Below are positions 1 to 7,960 of a stretch of 64,000 nucleotides of DNA, in pieces; within the stretch, counting starts at the first letter, position 1, and every line of letters starts with the position of its first letter. Under the pieces are notes generated by a model. The model was not told the origin of the DNA, searched no databases, and worked only from the letters and a program-made list of their open reading frames with translations. Position numbers and translations under genes: made by a program. Origin of the DNA: Marinobacterium aestuarii (lineage in GTDB: Bacteria; Pseudomonadota; Gammaproteobacteria; Pseudomonadales; Balneatricaceae); the NCBI RefSeq assembly GCF_001651805.1, contig NZ_CP015839.1, positions 2,852,001-2,916,000 of the forward strand. Reading direction: 5' to 3'.

Positions 1-912
1 CACCGGTGCTGCGATACGCACACTGGCGAACATACCGGGAATCAGGGCGCCGTCCGGATTGTCGAAGAGCGCACGGGCACGAATGGTGCCGGTCTGGGTG
101 GAGAGTCGGTTATCAAATGCATGCAGCTCACCGGTGTAAACGACATCATCGCCACCGGACAGGCTCAGCGTGACCGCCAGCGGCGTTTCGCTGTGGTTAC
201 GCACCAGATTCAGGTAGGTCTGCTCATCCACATCGAATTCGGCATAGAGGCGGTCGCTTGAAACGATGGTCGTCAGCACCGGGCCATTAGCACCGCCTTC
301 CACCAGGTTACCACGGGTCACTTCACTGCGGCTGATTCGCCCGCTGGTCGGTGCCTTGATGTGGGCGTATTCCAGATCCAGCTGTGCCAGATCCAGTGCG
401 GCCTGGGCTGCATTCAGGTCCGCCTGGGCGACGCGGTAGTCATTGTTCACCGAATCGAACTGACTTTTGGAGATGACCTTGCGGTATTCCAGCCCCTTGA
501 CCCGATCAAGCTCGACCCGGGCAAACTCGACCCTTGAGCGCGCCGACGTCAGAGCCGCTTTGGCGCTGGCAACAGCGGCGGCATAAGGGCGTGGATCAAT
601 CACATAGAGCGGATCGCCGGCCTTGACCAGCCCCCCTTCGCGAAACAGCACCTGATCGAGGGTGCCGCTTACCCGGGGCCGAACCTGCACTACTTCCACA
701 GCCGCGAGCCGGCCGGAAAAATCGCTCCAGATATTCACGGATTCAGGCTGCAAGGTCGCCACTTCCACCTCGGGTGCCACCGGCTGCGCCTGCGCCTCAG
801 CACCTGCGGCATGGGACTGCTGCGTGTACTCAAAACCCGCCGCCCCGATGACCAGCATGGTGGCCGTTGTCATTACGAGCGCGATACGCCCCCTGCCTTT
901 GCCGATACCCAT
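1..912 (-). CDS. RND efflux periplasmic adaptor (membrane fusion protein), 3' end outside window
   Basis: The gene reads leftward off the window edge, so about 304 N-terminal residues are visible. An uncleaved or signal-type N-terminal hydrophobic segment is followed by the barrel-sandwich and alpha-hairpin regions of the HlyD/AcrA/MexE adaptor family (visible motifs: VRPRVSGTLDQVLFREG and YAHIKAPTSGRISRSEV). Such proteins bridge an inner-membrane RND pump and an outer-membrane channel. The ATG at 912 follows an ideal GGAGG seven bases upstream. Two palindromic boxes lie just upstream, matching those in front of the RND pump gene at 49-52 kb, so the same TetR-type repressor probably controls both. 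Its own pump partner, if any, would lie to the left of the window. Confidence 0.9.
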   Translation of the reverse strand, partial: MGIGKGRGRIALVMTTATMLVIGAAGFEYTQQSHAAGAEAQAQPVAPEVEVATLQPESVNIWSDFSGRLAAVEVVQVRPRVSGTLDQVLFREGGLVKAGDPLYVIDPRPYAAAVASAKAALTSARSRVEFARVELDRVKGLEYRKVISKSQFDSVNNDYRVAQADLNAAQAALDLAQLDLEYAHIKAPTSGRISRSEVTRGNLVEGGANGPVLTTIVSSDRLYAEFDVDEQTYLNLVRNHSETPLAVTLSLSGGDDVVYTGELHAFDNRLSTQTGTIRARALFDNPDGALIPGMFASVRIAAPV

Positions 913-948
913 TGTTCACCTCCGAACAGCCCGTTAATAACCGACAAA

Positions 949-997
949 CATACCGGTCGGTTTAATTTGAAGCAAGTTAACCATACCGGTTGGTATG
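949..997. promoter_or_regulatory. Two TetR-type operator boxes upstream of adaptor gene
   Basis: Box 949-964 reads CATACCGGTCGGTTTA and box 982-997 reads CATACCGGTTGGTATG, the second with perfect six-base inverted arms. The same box occurs twice before the pump gene near 52.5 kb and once, with one degenerate arm, before the tetR gene near 49.15 kb. Binding by that regulator is inferred. Confidence 0.75.
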
Positions 998-1053
998 CGT
1001 CAAGCGGAAAGCAATTCTGGGAAGCAAGGGACAAGATAACGGTATAAGACTGA

Positions 1054-1075
1054 GCCCGCCCTGTGCAAGGCGGGC
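1054..1075 (-). terminator. Possible terminator of the small lipoprotein gene
   Basis: Seven-base GC arms GCCCGCC and GGCGGGC close a short loop just past the lipoprotein stop codon. Only a weak T-rich stretch follows on the minus strand, so termination is a guess. Confidence 0.35.
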
Positions 1076-1090
1076 GAATTGGATGGTGGG

Positions 1091-1273
1091 CTATTTAAGA
1101 ATGCAGGACTTGGCGAAATCGCCAGCGTCATTCACGGTCCAGTCGCCCTTGGGCTTTGCTTCCATCTGCTTGCACCAGGCTTCAGTTCCTACCTCGGGGC
1201 TACAGCCTTGCAGCAGTAATAGACCGCCGACAAAGAGCGCGGTGAGCACAGGGGTGGCGAGTGATTTAGGCAT
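1091..1273 (-). CDS. Small DUF3012-type lipoprotein
   Basis: A roughly 60-residue protein with a hydrophobic signal peptide ending in the lipobox LLQGC, followed by a short domain (SPEVGTEAW, then PKGDWTVNDAGDFAKSC) that matches what I know of the DUF3012 family of small gammaproteobacterial lipoproteins. Function is unknown; it should be anchored to a membrane by its lipidated Cys. Two conserved Cys residues in the mature part could form a disulfide. I chose the ATG at 1273; a GTG at 1282 is also possible but sits only two bases from the GGAG. Confidence 0.7.
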   Translation of the reverse strand: MPKSLATPVLTALFVGGLLLLQGCSPEVGTEAWCKQMEAKPKGDWTVNDAGDFAKSCILK

Positions 1274-1739
1274 AAGCGGCACGACTCCATTGCATGAAAG
1301 GACACAAACGCCAGCCTAGTCGCAACGCCAGGCGGCGTAAAGTGTTGGTGGCACTGACGAAAGCGTGGGCATTGAGACCGCTCTTGGACCAATGGATAAC
1401 GAAAGGGATATAAGGGCTCGATATCACGCACAGCCCCGAGGGTGCAGCGCCTATAGACCAGAGCAGGACCGCTGCGCATGAACCGCAGACATTGCCGGGA
1501 AACCATGCAATATGTATCGGATATTTTTAATACAGGTTTATTAATATCGGGCTCTTAATACAGAGCTATCAAGGCAGAGCCCTAAAAAATGATCCTGGAG
1601 TCAGCATTGCTTTTCCGCACTACGACTGCCCTGGCCTAACGCAACACGGCTCTTTAATCACAGCTCTCTCATTACCAATGGGTGAATCACGCATAACAAC
1701 TCACAAATACCGGCGCTGCTACTTCCACCCACACCTTTG
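1274..1739. other. Intergenic stretch, no gene seen
   Basis: About 460 bases with no credible coding frame. The part around 1505-1570 is AT-rich and may hold promoters; I see no repeat or RNA gene here. Confidence 0.4.
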
Positions 1740-2327
1740 CTACTGCGAAGCCGCCTGCTCACAGGTATCCCAGGGCAGCCAGGGTAACCCGGCCTTTACC
1801 GCGGCCAGCAGCCTATCCCGGTCGCGCTCCAGATAGCCGTACACGCGAATGCCAAACACATGCATCATCAGGCAGGTGGCATACTGGCGCGCCTGATCCT
1901 GGGGATAGTCACGCTGCAGATACTCTACATATAGGTCTTCAATTTCGGTGATATAAGCACAGACGCGGCTGTGCAAATCACCGCCACTGGCCGCCAGCTC
2001 AAGCTGGCTTTTCACCAGGAAGCAGCTGCAGTAATCTGCCTTTTCGGCCGCCTCGATCATGCGCAGCAGTTGCTGACAAATGCCCGCCCCCACGGATGGC
2101 GCATTCTCCAGCGCCTGGCTCAGGGTGGCCTGGGACTGGCGCGCATAGTGTTCCAGCGCAGCCTGATACAGGCCTTCCTTGCTGCCAAAGGCCAGATAGA
2201 GGCTGCCGGGCTTGAGGCCGGTCGCCTGTACAACATTCTGCATGGAGGCGCCGCTAAAGCCCTGCTGCCAGAACAACTGGGTGCAATCCTGAATCACCTG
2301 TTCCCGATCAAACTGTACCCGCGCCAT
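1740..2327 (-). CDS. TetR/AcrR family transcriptional regulator
   Basis: A 195-residue protein with an N-terminal helix-turn-helix (motifs GASMQNVVQATGLKPGSLYLAF and GSKEGLYQAAL, residues about 25-55) and a C-terminal ligand domain of normal TetR length with several Cys residues. It is divergent from two glutathione transferase genes across an intergenic region that contains two near-perfect palindromes. It most likely represses those genes and its own expression, responding to an electrophilic or toxic ligand; the ligand cannot be read from sequence. Confidence 0.88.
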   Translation of the reverse strand: MARVQFDREQVIQDCTQLFWQQGFSGASMQNVVQATGLKPGSLYLAFGSKEGLYQAALEHYARQSQATLSQALENAPSVGAGICQQLLRMIEAAEKADYCSCFLVKSQLELAASGGDLHSRVCAYITEIEDLYVEYLQRDYPQDQARQYATCLMMHVFGIRVYGYLERDRDRLLAAVKAGLPWLPWDTCEQAASQ

Positions 2328-2371
2328 GAGTCGTTACCGCCTGCTGTCATCAGGCTGCAGTATAGCTTTTG

Positions 2372-2412
2372 CTTGAATGAATGTTCAAATTAAACTTGAA
2401 CGATCATTCAAG
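2372..2412. promoter_or_regulatory. Paired palindromic operator between tetR and gst genes
   Basis: CTTGAATGAATGTTCAA (2372-2388) and TTGAACGATCATTCAAG (2396-2412) are near-exact inverted copies of each other and are each also quasi-palindromic. The placement between divergent tetR and gst starts is typical of a TetR operator. Confidence 0.75.
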
Positions 2413-2452
2413 CCGTGTTTGAATGTTGACTCAAGCCGACCCGGAGTCTTGC

Positions 2453-3151
2453 ATGATCAAGTTCTTTTTTAACCGCGCCCCCAACCCGCTGAAAATCTCC
2501 CTCTTCCTGGAAGAAACGGGCCTGGCCTACGAACTCGCACCTATAGACAGCATGAAAGGCGAGCAGCATTCAGCCGCCTTTCTGGCCATCAACCCCAACG
2601 GCAAGGTGCCGGCGATAGAAGACAACGGCGTGCGGGTGTTCGATTCCACCGCCATTCTGCTCTACCTGGCTGAAAAAACCGGCCAGCTGGGCGGCGATGC
2701 CAAGGATCGCGGCGAGCTGCTGTCCTGGCTGATGTTTATTGCCAGTGGTCTCGGGCCTTTCTCCGGTCAGGCGGTACATTTCAAACACATGGCACCGGAA
2801 AAACTGCCCTATGCCATCAACCGTTATGACCGTGAAGCCCAGCGTCACTACGAGGCGCTGGATACACACCTGAAAAACCGCCAGTACCTCGTCGGCGACA
2901 GCTTCAGCATTGCCGATATTTCCGCCTGGGGCTGGATCGACAAGGCCAACGTCGTTCTGGGTGATAAGGCCCTGGATGCCTACCCGAACATCAAGCACTG
3001 GTTCGGGGGCATCAACAGCCGCCCCGCCGTTGCCCGCGCCCGGGATCTTGGCAAGGATGTCGAGTTCAAGTCCGAACAAGACGAAGTTGCCCTGCGCGCC
3101 CTGTTCCCGCAGAACTACCCCAAAGTATCCGGCAATACAGACAAGGCCTGA
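2453..3151 (+). CDS. Glutathione S-transferase (YfcG/Ure2p-like)
   Basis: A 232-residue GST with an N-terminal thioredoxin-like domain (FFFNRAPNPLKISLFLEE; the NPNGKVPAI cis-Pro loop; the DSTAILLYLAEKTG glutathione-binding helix) and an all-helical C-terminal domain ending in the FSIADISAWGW motif. The N-terminal Asn-rich start resembles nu-class enzymes with disulfide-bond reductase or peroxidase activity. I chose the ATG at 2453, preceded by GGAG, rather than the ATG at 2423. It is followed after 10 bases by a second GST and divergent from a TetR gene, so the pair is probably one induced detoxification operon. Confidence 0.9.
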   Translation: MIKFFFNRAPNPLKISLFLEETGLAYELAPIDSMKGEQHSAAFLAINPNGKVPAIEDNGVRVFDSTAILLYLAEKTGQLGGDAKDRGELLSWLMFIASGLGPFSGQAVHFKHMAPEKLPYAINRYDREAQRHYEALDTHLKNRQYLVGDSFSIADISAWGWIDKANVVLGDKALDAYPNIKHWFGGINSRPAVARARDLGKDVEFKSEQDEVALRALFPQNYPKVSGNTDKA

Positions 3152-3161
3152 GGAGCACCCG

Positions 3162-3851
3162 ATGCTAGATCTCTACTACTGGCCCACACCCAACGGTCAC
3201 AAGATCACCATCTTTCTGGAAGAAGCCGGGATTGACTACCGCATTCATCCGGTGGATATCAGCGCCGGTGATCAGTTCAAGCCCGAGTTCCTTGCGCTCT
3301 CGCCCAACAACCGCATGCCGGCGATCGTGGATCACAACCCGGATGATGGTGGCGAGCCGATCTCGGTATTCGAATCCGGTGCCATCCTGATTTATCTGGC
3401 CGACAAGACAGGACGCTTTCTGCCCACCGAGACCCGTGCCCGCAAAACGGCACTCGAATGGCTCATGTGGCAAATGGGCGGGCTGGGCCCCATGGCAGGC
3501 CAGAACCACCACTTCGTGCAATACGCCCCTGAGCGCATCCCCTACGCCATGGATCGCTACGTCAACGAAACCAACCGCCTCTACGGTGTACTCAACAAGC
3601 GCCTGGAAGGCCGCGACTGGATCGCCGATGAGTACTCCATCGCCGACATGGCCGCCTACCCCTGGATCAGGCCCCACGAGCGCCAATTACAGAACCTGGA
3701 TGACTTCCCGCACCTCAAGCGCTGGTTCGAGCGCATGCAAAGTCGCCCGGCCGTTATCACCGCCTACGCAAAGGCCGCGCCCTGGACTGACCGTCCAGCG
3801 GTAACGGAAGAAGGCAAAAAGCTGCTGTTCGGACAAAAAGCGCAAAACTAA
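3162..3851 (+). CDS. Glutathione S-transferase (YfcG/YghU-like)
   Basis: A 229-residue paralogue of the upstream GST, with N-terminal WPTPNGHKITIFLEEAG, the NRMPAIVD cis-Pro loop and FESGAILIYLADKTG, and the C-terminal YSIADMAAYPWI motif. The family reduces disulfides or peroxides with glutathione. The start at 3162 has GAGGAG upstream. The last 224 coding bases are repeated at 9073-9296 with about four substitutions, and here no terminator follows the stop, while a strong one follows the copy. This suggests that the native downstream context now lies beyond the 5.2-kb insertion. Confidence 0.9.
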   Translation: MLDLYYWPTPNGHKITIFLEEAGIDYRIHPVDISAGDQFKPEFLALSPNNRMPAIVDHNPDDGGEPISVFESGAILIYLADKTGRFLPTETRARKTALEWLMWQMGGLGPMAGQNHHFVQYAPERIPYAMDRYVNETNRLYGVLNKRLEGRDWIADEYSIADMAAYPWIRPHERQLQNLDDFPHLKRWFERMQSRPAVITAYAKAAPWTDRPAVTEEGKKLLFGQKAQN

Positions 3852-4136
3852 GCAACTGCGATTCGCTTGATCAAGCTCAGTTAAAAGGAAGCGGGATCGT
3901 ATCAGGGATAGACTGCTGTCGCCGAGCAAGAGTGTGTGGGCACCTTAGGCGTTGCGTCGAAAGTCTGCGACCGACACAGAGCGCTCGTACCACCTGGCAG
4001 GAGGTACCTGTGCTTAAACTTGCCTCGGCGCTCTATCAGGTCAACAGCTAATAATCTCGATCGCGTGGTCCATGCAGGATGGGGTTGAGGGCACTCCTGA
4101 AACAGGTGCGCGGCGGGCTGGCTAGTTAACCAAAGT
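3852..4136. other. Left edge of accessory segment, no gene
   Basis: Non-coding. The first roughly 25 bases after the GST stop still match the copy after 9296, ending at the shared GCTTGATCAA; beyond that the two loci differ. This marks one junction of the accessory segment. Confidence 0.45.
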
Positions 4137-4684
4137 TTGCGGCCATTTCAGTTCAGTCCCTACTATTTATTAATCCGGCGGATAAATACATCGCATCTGT
4201 TGCATACAGGATGTGTCCTGCCGGAAATAGGTTTTTACCTGTTCTGGCCGACCTTGCAATCTGAGCAGGCACGATCGAGAGCGTTTTATCAGGTCTTCAA
4301 TCGAACGAACCGCCGGGCCGCTGTGCACCATGTTTTTCATGCTCTCAGTTCAAGTATTCATCCGGATTCAATTCAAGCGTGTACGCTGGCAAAAAGAACA
4401 CTTCTAGACAGCGCTTCACGAGCTGGCATGGTGGACGCGCAGGTTATCCAGAATCAGAAACACTTTTCCGGGCATCGACTCAATCAGTGCCCGAAGAAAT
4501 TTGATCAGAACCTTGGCGCTCATCGTCTATTCGTAGAGCATAAAACGCACCTTCACTTGGCTGGTGATCGCCGAGACCATATTCAGCGATACGCGCTTGA
4601 TTGCGCAGCGGCTGTACGGACGTTTTACCGATCGGAGCATAACTACAGCCATGCTGGGTTGTATTCTTGATCCCGGTTTTGTCA
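4137..4684 (-). pseudogene. IS630-family transposase relic, 3' part
   Basis: Read on the minus strand in several frames, the sequence gives typical IS630 pieces: HGCSYAPIGKT, then LNMVSAITSQVKVRFMLYE, an in-frame stop, TMSAKVLIKFLRALI, PGKVFLILDNLRVHHA and LPAYTLELNPDEYLN. These cover the second and third catalytic regions of a DDE transposase. Stops and frameshifts show it is dead. It continues from the 5' part at 6358-6615 and is split by the IS3-family element between them. Confidence 0.8.
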
Positions 4685-4726
4685 CTCCCGGTGTTTGTCA
4701 ACGTAGTTGTCGCGCAGACCATTCTG

Positions 4727-5731
4727 TTATGCAGCCTTATTCTGAGTCGTTTCCTGCTTCTCCGGGTTGAGCATCACCATCCCAACCGGCTGCCAGTTAC
4801 GCGTGTTGCCTGACCAGCGTTCCGGTCGTTCAGAACGGGCTTGCTGGTACAGCGCATCTCGCCGAGCCAACACTTCATGATCCTGTCCACGATGCCGTTC
4901 GGCCGGCGTGACGAAGCGGATGCGACTATGACGATGTTCGTGGTTGTACCAGCGTATGAAGTCTCTCACCCAGGCCCGTGCCTCATCTAGGCTGGTGAAG
5001 CCATTATGTGGCCACTGCGGGCAGTATTTCAGCGTTCTGAACAACGACTCCGAGAAGGCGTTGTCATTGCTGACCCGCGGTCGCCCACGCGACGGTGTGA
5101 TCCCCAGGTCGTACATTTTGCTTAGCAGTGTGACGGACTTCATCGGCGCGCCGTTATCCGAGTGCAGTACCAGCGGCTGATGCAGGCACTGCTCGCTGAG
5201 CACGCTGCGTTGCAGCAGAGCTGCGGCCTTATCGCCGCATTCCTGTTCATGCACCTCCCAACCCACGCCCTTGCGACTGTAAAGGTCCTCGATCAGATAC
5301 AGATAGTAATACTGGCCCCGCACCGGCGAGGGTAAATACGTGATGTCCCAAGACCAAAGCTGGTTCGGCCCGTTCGCAGCGTGCGTCGTGGGTGCCGGAT
5401 GCCTTTTCGGGCGCTGAACGCGGCCCCGGCGATGCTGCTGATCGGCGGCATGCAGCACCCGATAAAAGCTGCTTTCAGATGCGAGATAACGGCCCTGATC
5501 GGCCAGCCGGGGCACGATCTGGCTCGGTGGAAGATGCGCGTATTCCGTGCTGTTGCAGAGCTGCAAGATCGTCTCGCGTTCAGCATCAGTCAGGGCATTC
5601 GCCGGCGTGGGCCGCGGCGTGGTCGTGCGACCATCGGCTTTCGGCGCGCCTTCCTGTGTCCAGCGTTGCAGCGAGCGCAGACTAATCGCCAGTTCCTTGC
5701 AGGCGACTTGTTTTCGGGCACCGGCGGCCAT
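4727..5731 (-). CDS. IS3-family transposase OrfB (catalytic part)
   Basis: A roughly 334-residue integrase-core protein with the DDE triad visible in WDITYL, HSDNGAPM and FSESLFRTLK, plus an N-terminal helix-turn-helix (ISLRSLQRWTQEG). No good start is needed: the open frame continues upstream without a stop to the A-AAA-AAG slippery heptamer in orfA (5818-5824), so OrfB is probably made as an OrfAB fusion by -1 ribosomal frameshifting. It cuts and joins the ends of the element. Confidence 0.9.
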   Translation of the reverse strand: MAAGARKQVACKELAISLRSLQRWTQEGAPKADGRTTTPRPTPANALTDAERETILQLCNSTEYAHLPPSQIVPRLADQGRYLASESSFYRVLHAADQQHRRGRVQRPKRHPAPTTHAANGPNQLWSWDITYLPSPVRGQYYYLYLIEDLYSRKGVGWEVHEQECGDKAAALLQRSVLSEQCLHQPLVLHSDNGAPMKSVTLLSKMYDLGITPSRGRPRVSNDNAFSESLFRTLKYCPQWPHNGFTSLDEARAWVRDFIRWYNHEHRHSRIRFVTPAERHRGQDHEVLARRDALYQQARSERPERWSGNTRNWQPVGMVMLNPEKQETTQNKAA

Positions 5732-5778
5732 GGCTTCAGCAATCCAGGCGACATAATCCTGCCGGACCGACAGCGCCG

Positions 5779-6279
5779 TTAGCTGTCCTCGCTGTCGTCC
5801 CCCCAGTAGGCATTGAGCTTTTTTCGCAGCACCAGGATCGCGGCCGCCTCGGCCAGTGCCTTGTCCTTGCGTCTGAGTTCACGCTCCAGTTCGCGGATAC
5901 GTTTCTTGTCGGCCTTGGCCTGTTCGCGATCGAGCTGACGTTGGGCCTTGGCCGTCTGCTGACCCGACAGACAGGCGTCACGCCACGCTTTGACCTGTTG
6001 GGGATACAACCCTTTACTGCGGCAGTATTCGCTCAGCTCGATTTCAGACAGCGCGGCGGTCTCAATCACCACCGCCAGCTTGGATTCAGCTGACCAGTTA
6101 TCCGTTAACTTTTGATCTCCGGGCACCGCAGCACCTCCCGCTTTGGCCTGTTTTCGCCAAGCATACAGGGTTACATCGGAGATGCCTTCCTGGCGGGCGA
6201 GCTCGGCCACAGACATATTGTGGGGCGGCAAAAGCTTCTTCAGCAGCGCTTCTTTACGCTCGGGTGAATAACGTCGCAT
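5779..6279 (-). CDS. IS3-family transposase OrfA
   Basis: About 166 residues with two helix-turn-helix regions (NMSVAELARQEGISDVTLYAWRK and LSEYCRSKGLYPQQVKAW) and a C-terminal coiled coil rich in Arg, Glu and Lys with leucine heptads, as in IS3 OrfA proteins that bind the ends and dimerise. I start at the ATG at 6279, where the family motif RRYSPERKEALLKKL begins; a longer frame to 6336 is unlikely. Codons CGA AAA AAG at 5818-5826 give the slippery site for the OrfAB fusion. Confidence 0.87.
   Translation of the reverse strand: MRRYSPERKEALLKKLLPPHNMSVAELARQEGISDVTLYAWRKQAKAGGAAVPGDQKLTDNWSAESKLAVVIETAALSEIELSEYCRSKGLYPQQVKAWRDACLSGQQTAKAQRQLDREQAKADKKRIRELERELRRKDKALAEAAAILVLRKKLNAYWGDDSEDS
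5818..5824 (-). promoter_or_regulatory. Programmed -1 frameshift site of the IS3 element
   Basis: The heptamer A AAA AAG lies near the 3' end of orfA in the zero frame expected for -1 slippage, and the -1 frame runs without a stop into orfB. A stimulatory RNA structure was not checked. Confidence 0.7.
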
Positions 6280-6357
6280 CGCATGACTCTTTCCGTCCCC
6301 GGTGCTTTGATTTAGGTGAAACTGATCAGGCGACAACTACCCTGACACCGGGGGCTC

Positions 6358-6615
6358 CATATAATCTGCGCGTTCTCTGCTTTGGCGCGCGCCTTGATTT
6401 GCGGATACTCCTCTTTTAGCCAAGGTTGGGTTCTGTTCCCAAGCTTTCTTCAGCGGCTTCTGCGGCGAGAAGCCCCAGCGCTTGAGGTAGTCTCCCAGAG
6501 TCCGAACCGGAATGTCGATCCCCCAGAATTGCTTGATCAGCTGGGCGGTATCCCCCGAGGGCCGAACGTATTTTAGCTGGACCACTGAGCCCCTGACCGG
6601 GGACAGCGTGATCAA
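6358..6615 (-). pseudogene. IS630-family transposase relic, 5' part
   Basis: The open frame contains the IS630 segment YVRPSGDTAQLIKQFWGIDI, TLGDYLKRWGFSPQKPLKKA and EQNP, followed by a frameshift before the NAQIIWS segment that borders the IS3-family insertion. The N-terminal DNA-binding domain is missing: the first roughly 12 codons come from the junction with a different, oppositely oriented relic at 6607. It is the first half of the relic that resumes at 4684. Confidence 0.78.
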
Positions 6616-6740
6616 ATTTTTAAAGAAACTGCTACGCTATTGTCCCGGAAAACTGCGCGTCGCCTGGAACGCGTCCCGGTGCACAGGAGCAAAGTCGTTA
6701 AATCCTCGTTATCGACGCCTCAGGTCCAGCAGCGCTTGAG
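6607..6740 (+). pseudogene. Second IS630-like transposase relic (plus strand)
   Basis: The plus-strand translation SVIKFLKKLLRYCPGKLRVAW followed by NASRCTGAKSLN resembles the end of the catalytic core of IS630-type transposases (usually FLR..L...PGKL.V.WD...IHR). Only about 45 codons remain and the catalytic Asp is replaced by Asn. It abuts the minus-strand relic head to head. Confidence 0.5.
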
Positions 6741-6874
6741 GCTGGATGAGAAAGCACAGTGGTCAACATCCGCCCAATACATTAAATACTCAGAACTAGA
6801 TTAGTAATACTTTCCAATAGCCGACCTTTATAAAATATAATCCTCAACGCCTCGCTATTAGATATATTTTTTGA

Positions 6875-7648
6875 CTAAAGATCACCGCATCCAAAAATAA
6901 GGTGATTAAATACGTTGCCGTCCATTTCACAAATGGCAGCAGCGTCATCACTTGGCAGCACTTTTACTTTTCCGTAAAAGCTATTCTGAAACAAATGAGT
7001 TGCAATATTATCAACTATTTTAACTTCGGCTGGGTTTTTAGGGTCTACGTCTGTTGCTTCTGCACCAGCAGTATTGCTGTCCATAAATGCTATGTCATTG
7101 TCAGTTACTTTAATATTTTGGTAAACAGTATTCATTACTGCAAATGCATATTTATTTTCAGTTAAAATAAGTTTCTTAGTTCGGTTTGCAAAAATATTAG
7201 CAACCTGTGCTTTTGTTACTCGAATTTCGCCAGACTCAACCAATGAATTACTAACATCAACATTCTCACAATTCATTAACCATAAATTTGAAAATAATAC
7301 AGAATTATTTCCAGAAATAAAAGATTTGGTATCAGAAAGTTTAACTTTTCCGTTTACATTTGTATTGTTTAGCTTTACTAAAAAAGCGCCTGAAGCTTCA
7401 ACATTTCCACCAACTATAGAGCCCGTTTGTGAATCTAGAACACCATTTTCTTTAACGTCAATGCTGCCCTCAACATAAGCTTGATTTTTTAAAAACAACG
7501 TGCCGCCGTTAACAGATATGTTCGCATAAACTGTTTGATTATTAATTGTTAATGTCTCACCAACACCAACGTCAATTTGTTCCAAATTTGCCGAGTAGGC
7601 GAAATGTGTGACCAACATTGCTATAAAGAATACAAGAATATTTTTCAT
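6875..7648 (-). CDS. AT-rich exported protein with beta-helix-like repeats
   Basis: A 257-residue protein with a clear signal peptide (MKNILVFFIAMLVTHFAYSA) and a mature part of short alternating strands rich in Asn, Val, Gly and Ser (for example NGGTLFLKNQAYVEGSIDV, GSIVGGNVEASGAFLVKL), the look of a right-handed beta-helix or polymer-forming bactofilin/adhesin-like fold. Two Cys near the C terminus (AAICEMDG and IFGCGDL) could form a disulfide. I do not recognise the family. The coding sequence is far more AT-rich than its surroundings and lies in the transposon-filled segment, so recent acquisition is likely. It should be secreted or periplasmic. Confidence 0.72.
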   Translation of the reverse strand: MKNILVFFIAMLVTHFAYSANLEQIDVGVGETLTINNQTVYANISVNGGTLFLKNQAYVEGSIDVKENGVLDSQTGSIVGGNVEASGAFLVKLNNTNVNGKVKLSDTKSFISGNNSVLFSNLWLMNCENVDVSNSLVESGEIRVTKAQVANIFANRTKKLILTENKYAFAVMNTVYQNIKVTDNDIAFMDSNTAGAEATDVDPKNPAEVKIVDNIATHLFQNSFYGKVKVLPSDDAAAICEMDGNVFNHLIFGCGDL

Positions 7649-7960
7649 GGCCTTACACCCTATTTTTCAATTTATCAGTTGCCACCCAAGAGGCTAACTT
7701 CCGAGCACGCCGGAAGAACGGATTCCTGAGCCCGTGTAGCACCGATGACATGAGCCTCTTGACGGAGATTCACTGTCATGTAGGAAAATAGGAACAATTC
7801 GCAGGTTTGAACCTATTCAAATGGATAGTTTGTGAACTAGCTTTAAAGAAAGTGCTCGTAATCTACCCAGGTGGTACCTGCTGCTATGTTTCAGGGATGG
7901 GCAGGTTTGTTCGTCTCAACCAATTCAGGATGAACGCCATGGAGGGCTGGGGACTGCCAC
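7649..7960. other. Intergenic region with inverted repeat before luxR
   Basis: Holds an inverted repeat with arms AATAGG (7787-7792) and CCTATT (7812-7817), partly matching further inward, which could be an operator for the LuxR gene downstream. A second hairpin near 7697-7716 has arms CTTCCG and CGGAAG. No gene seen. Confidence 0.4.

Larger units (their letters stand above)
4688..6354 (-). mobile_element. IS3-family insertion sequence inserted in an IS630 relic
   Basis: Two reading frames (orfA and orfB) lie between related ends: inward sequences CCGGTGTTTGTCAACGTAG at the left and, on the other strand, CCCCGGTGTCAGGGTAG at the right, both followed by TTGTCGC. A three-base CTC flanks both sides (4685-4687 and 6355-6357). 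Removing the element plus one CTC rejoins the IS630 reading frame as IIWSDKTGIK, which supports these boundaries. The conserved core of the ends is TGTCA, so the classic TG...CA limits would be 4696-6347. The element appears intact and may be active. Confidence 0.85.
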
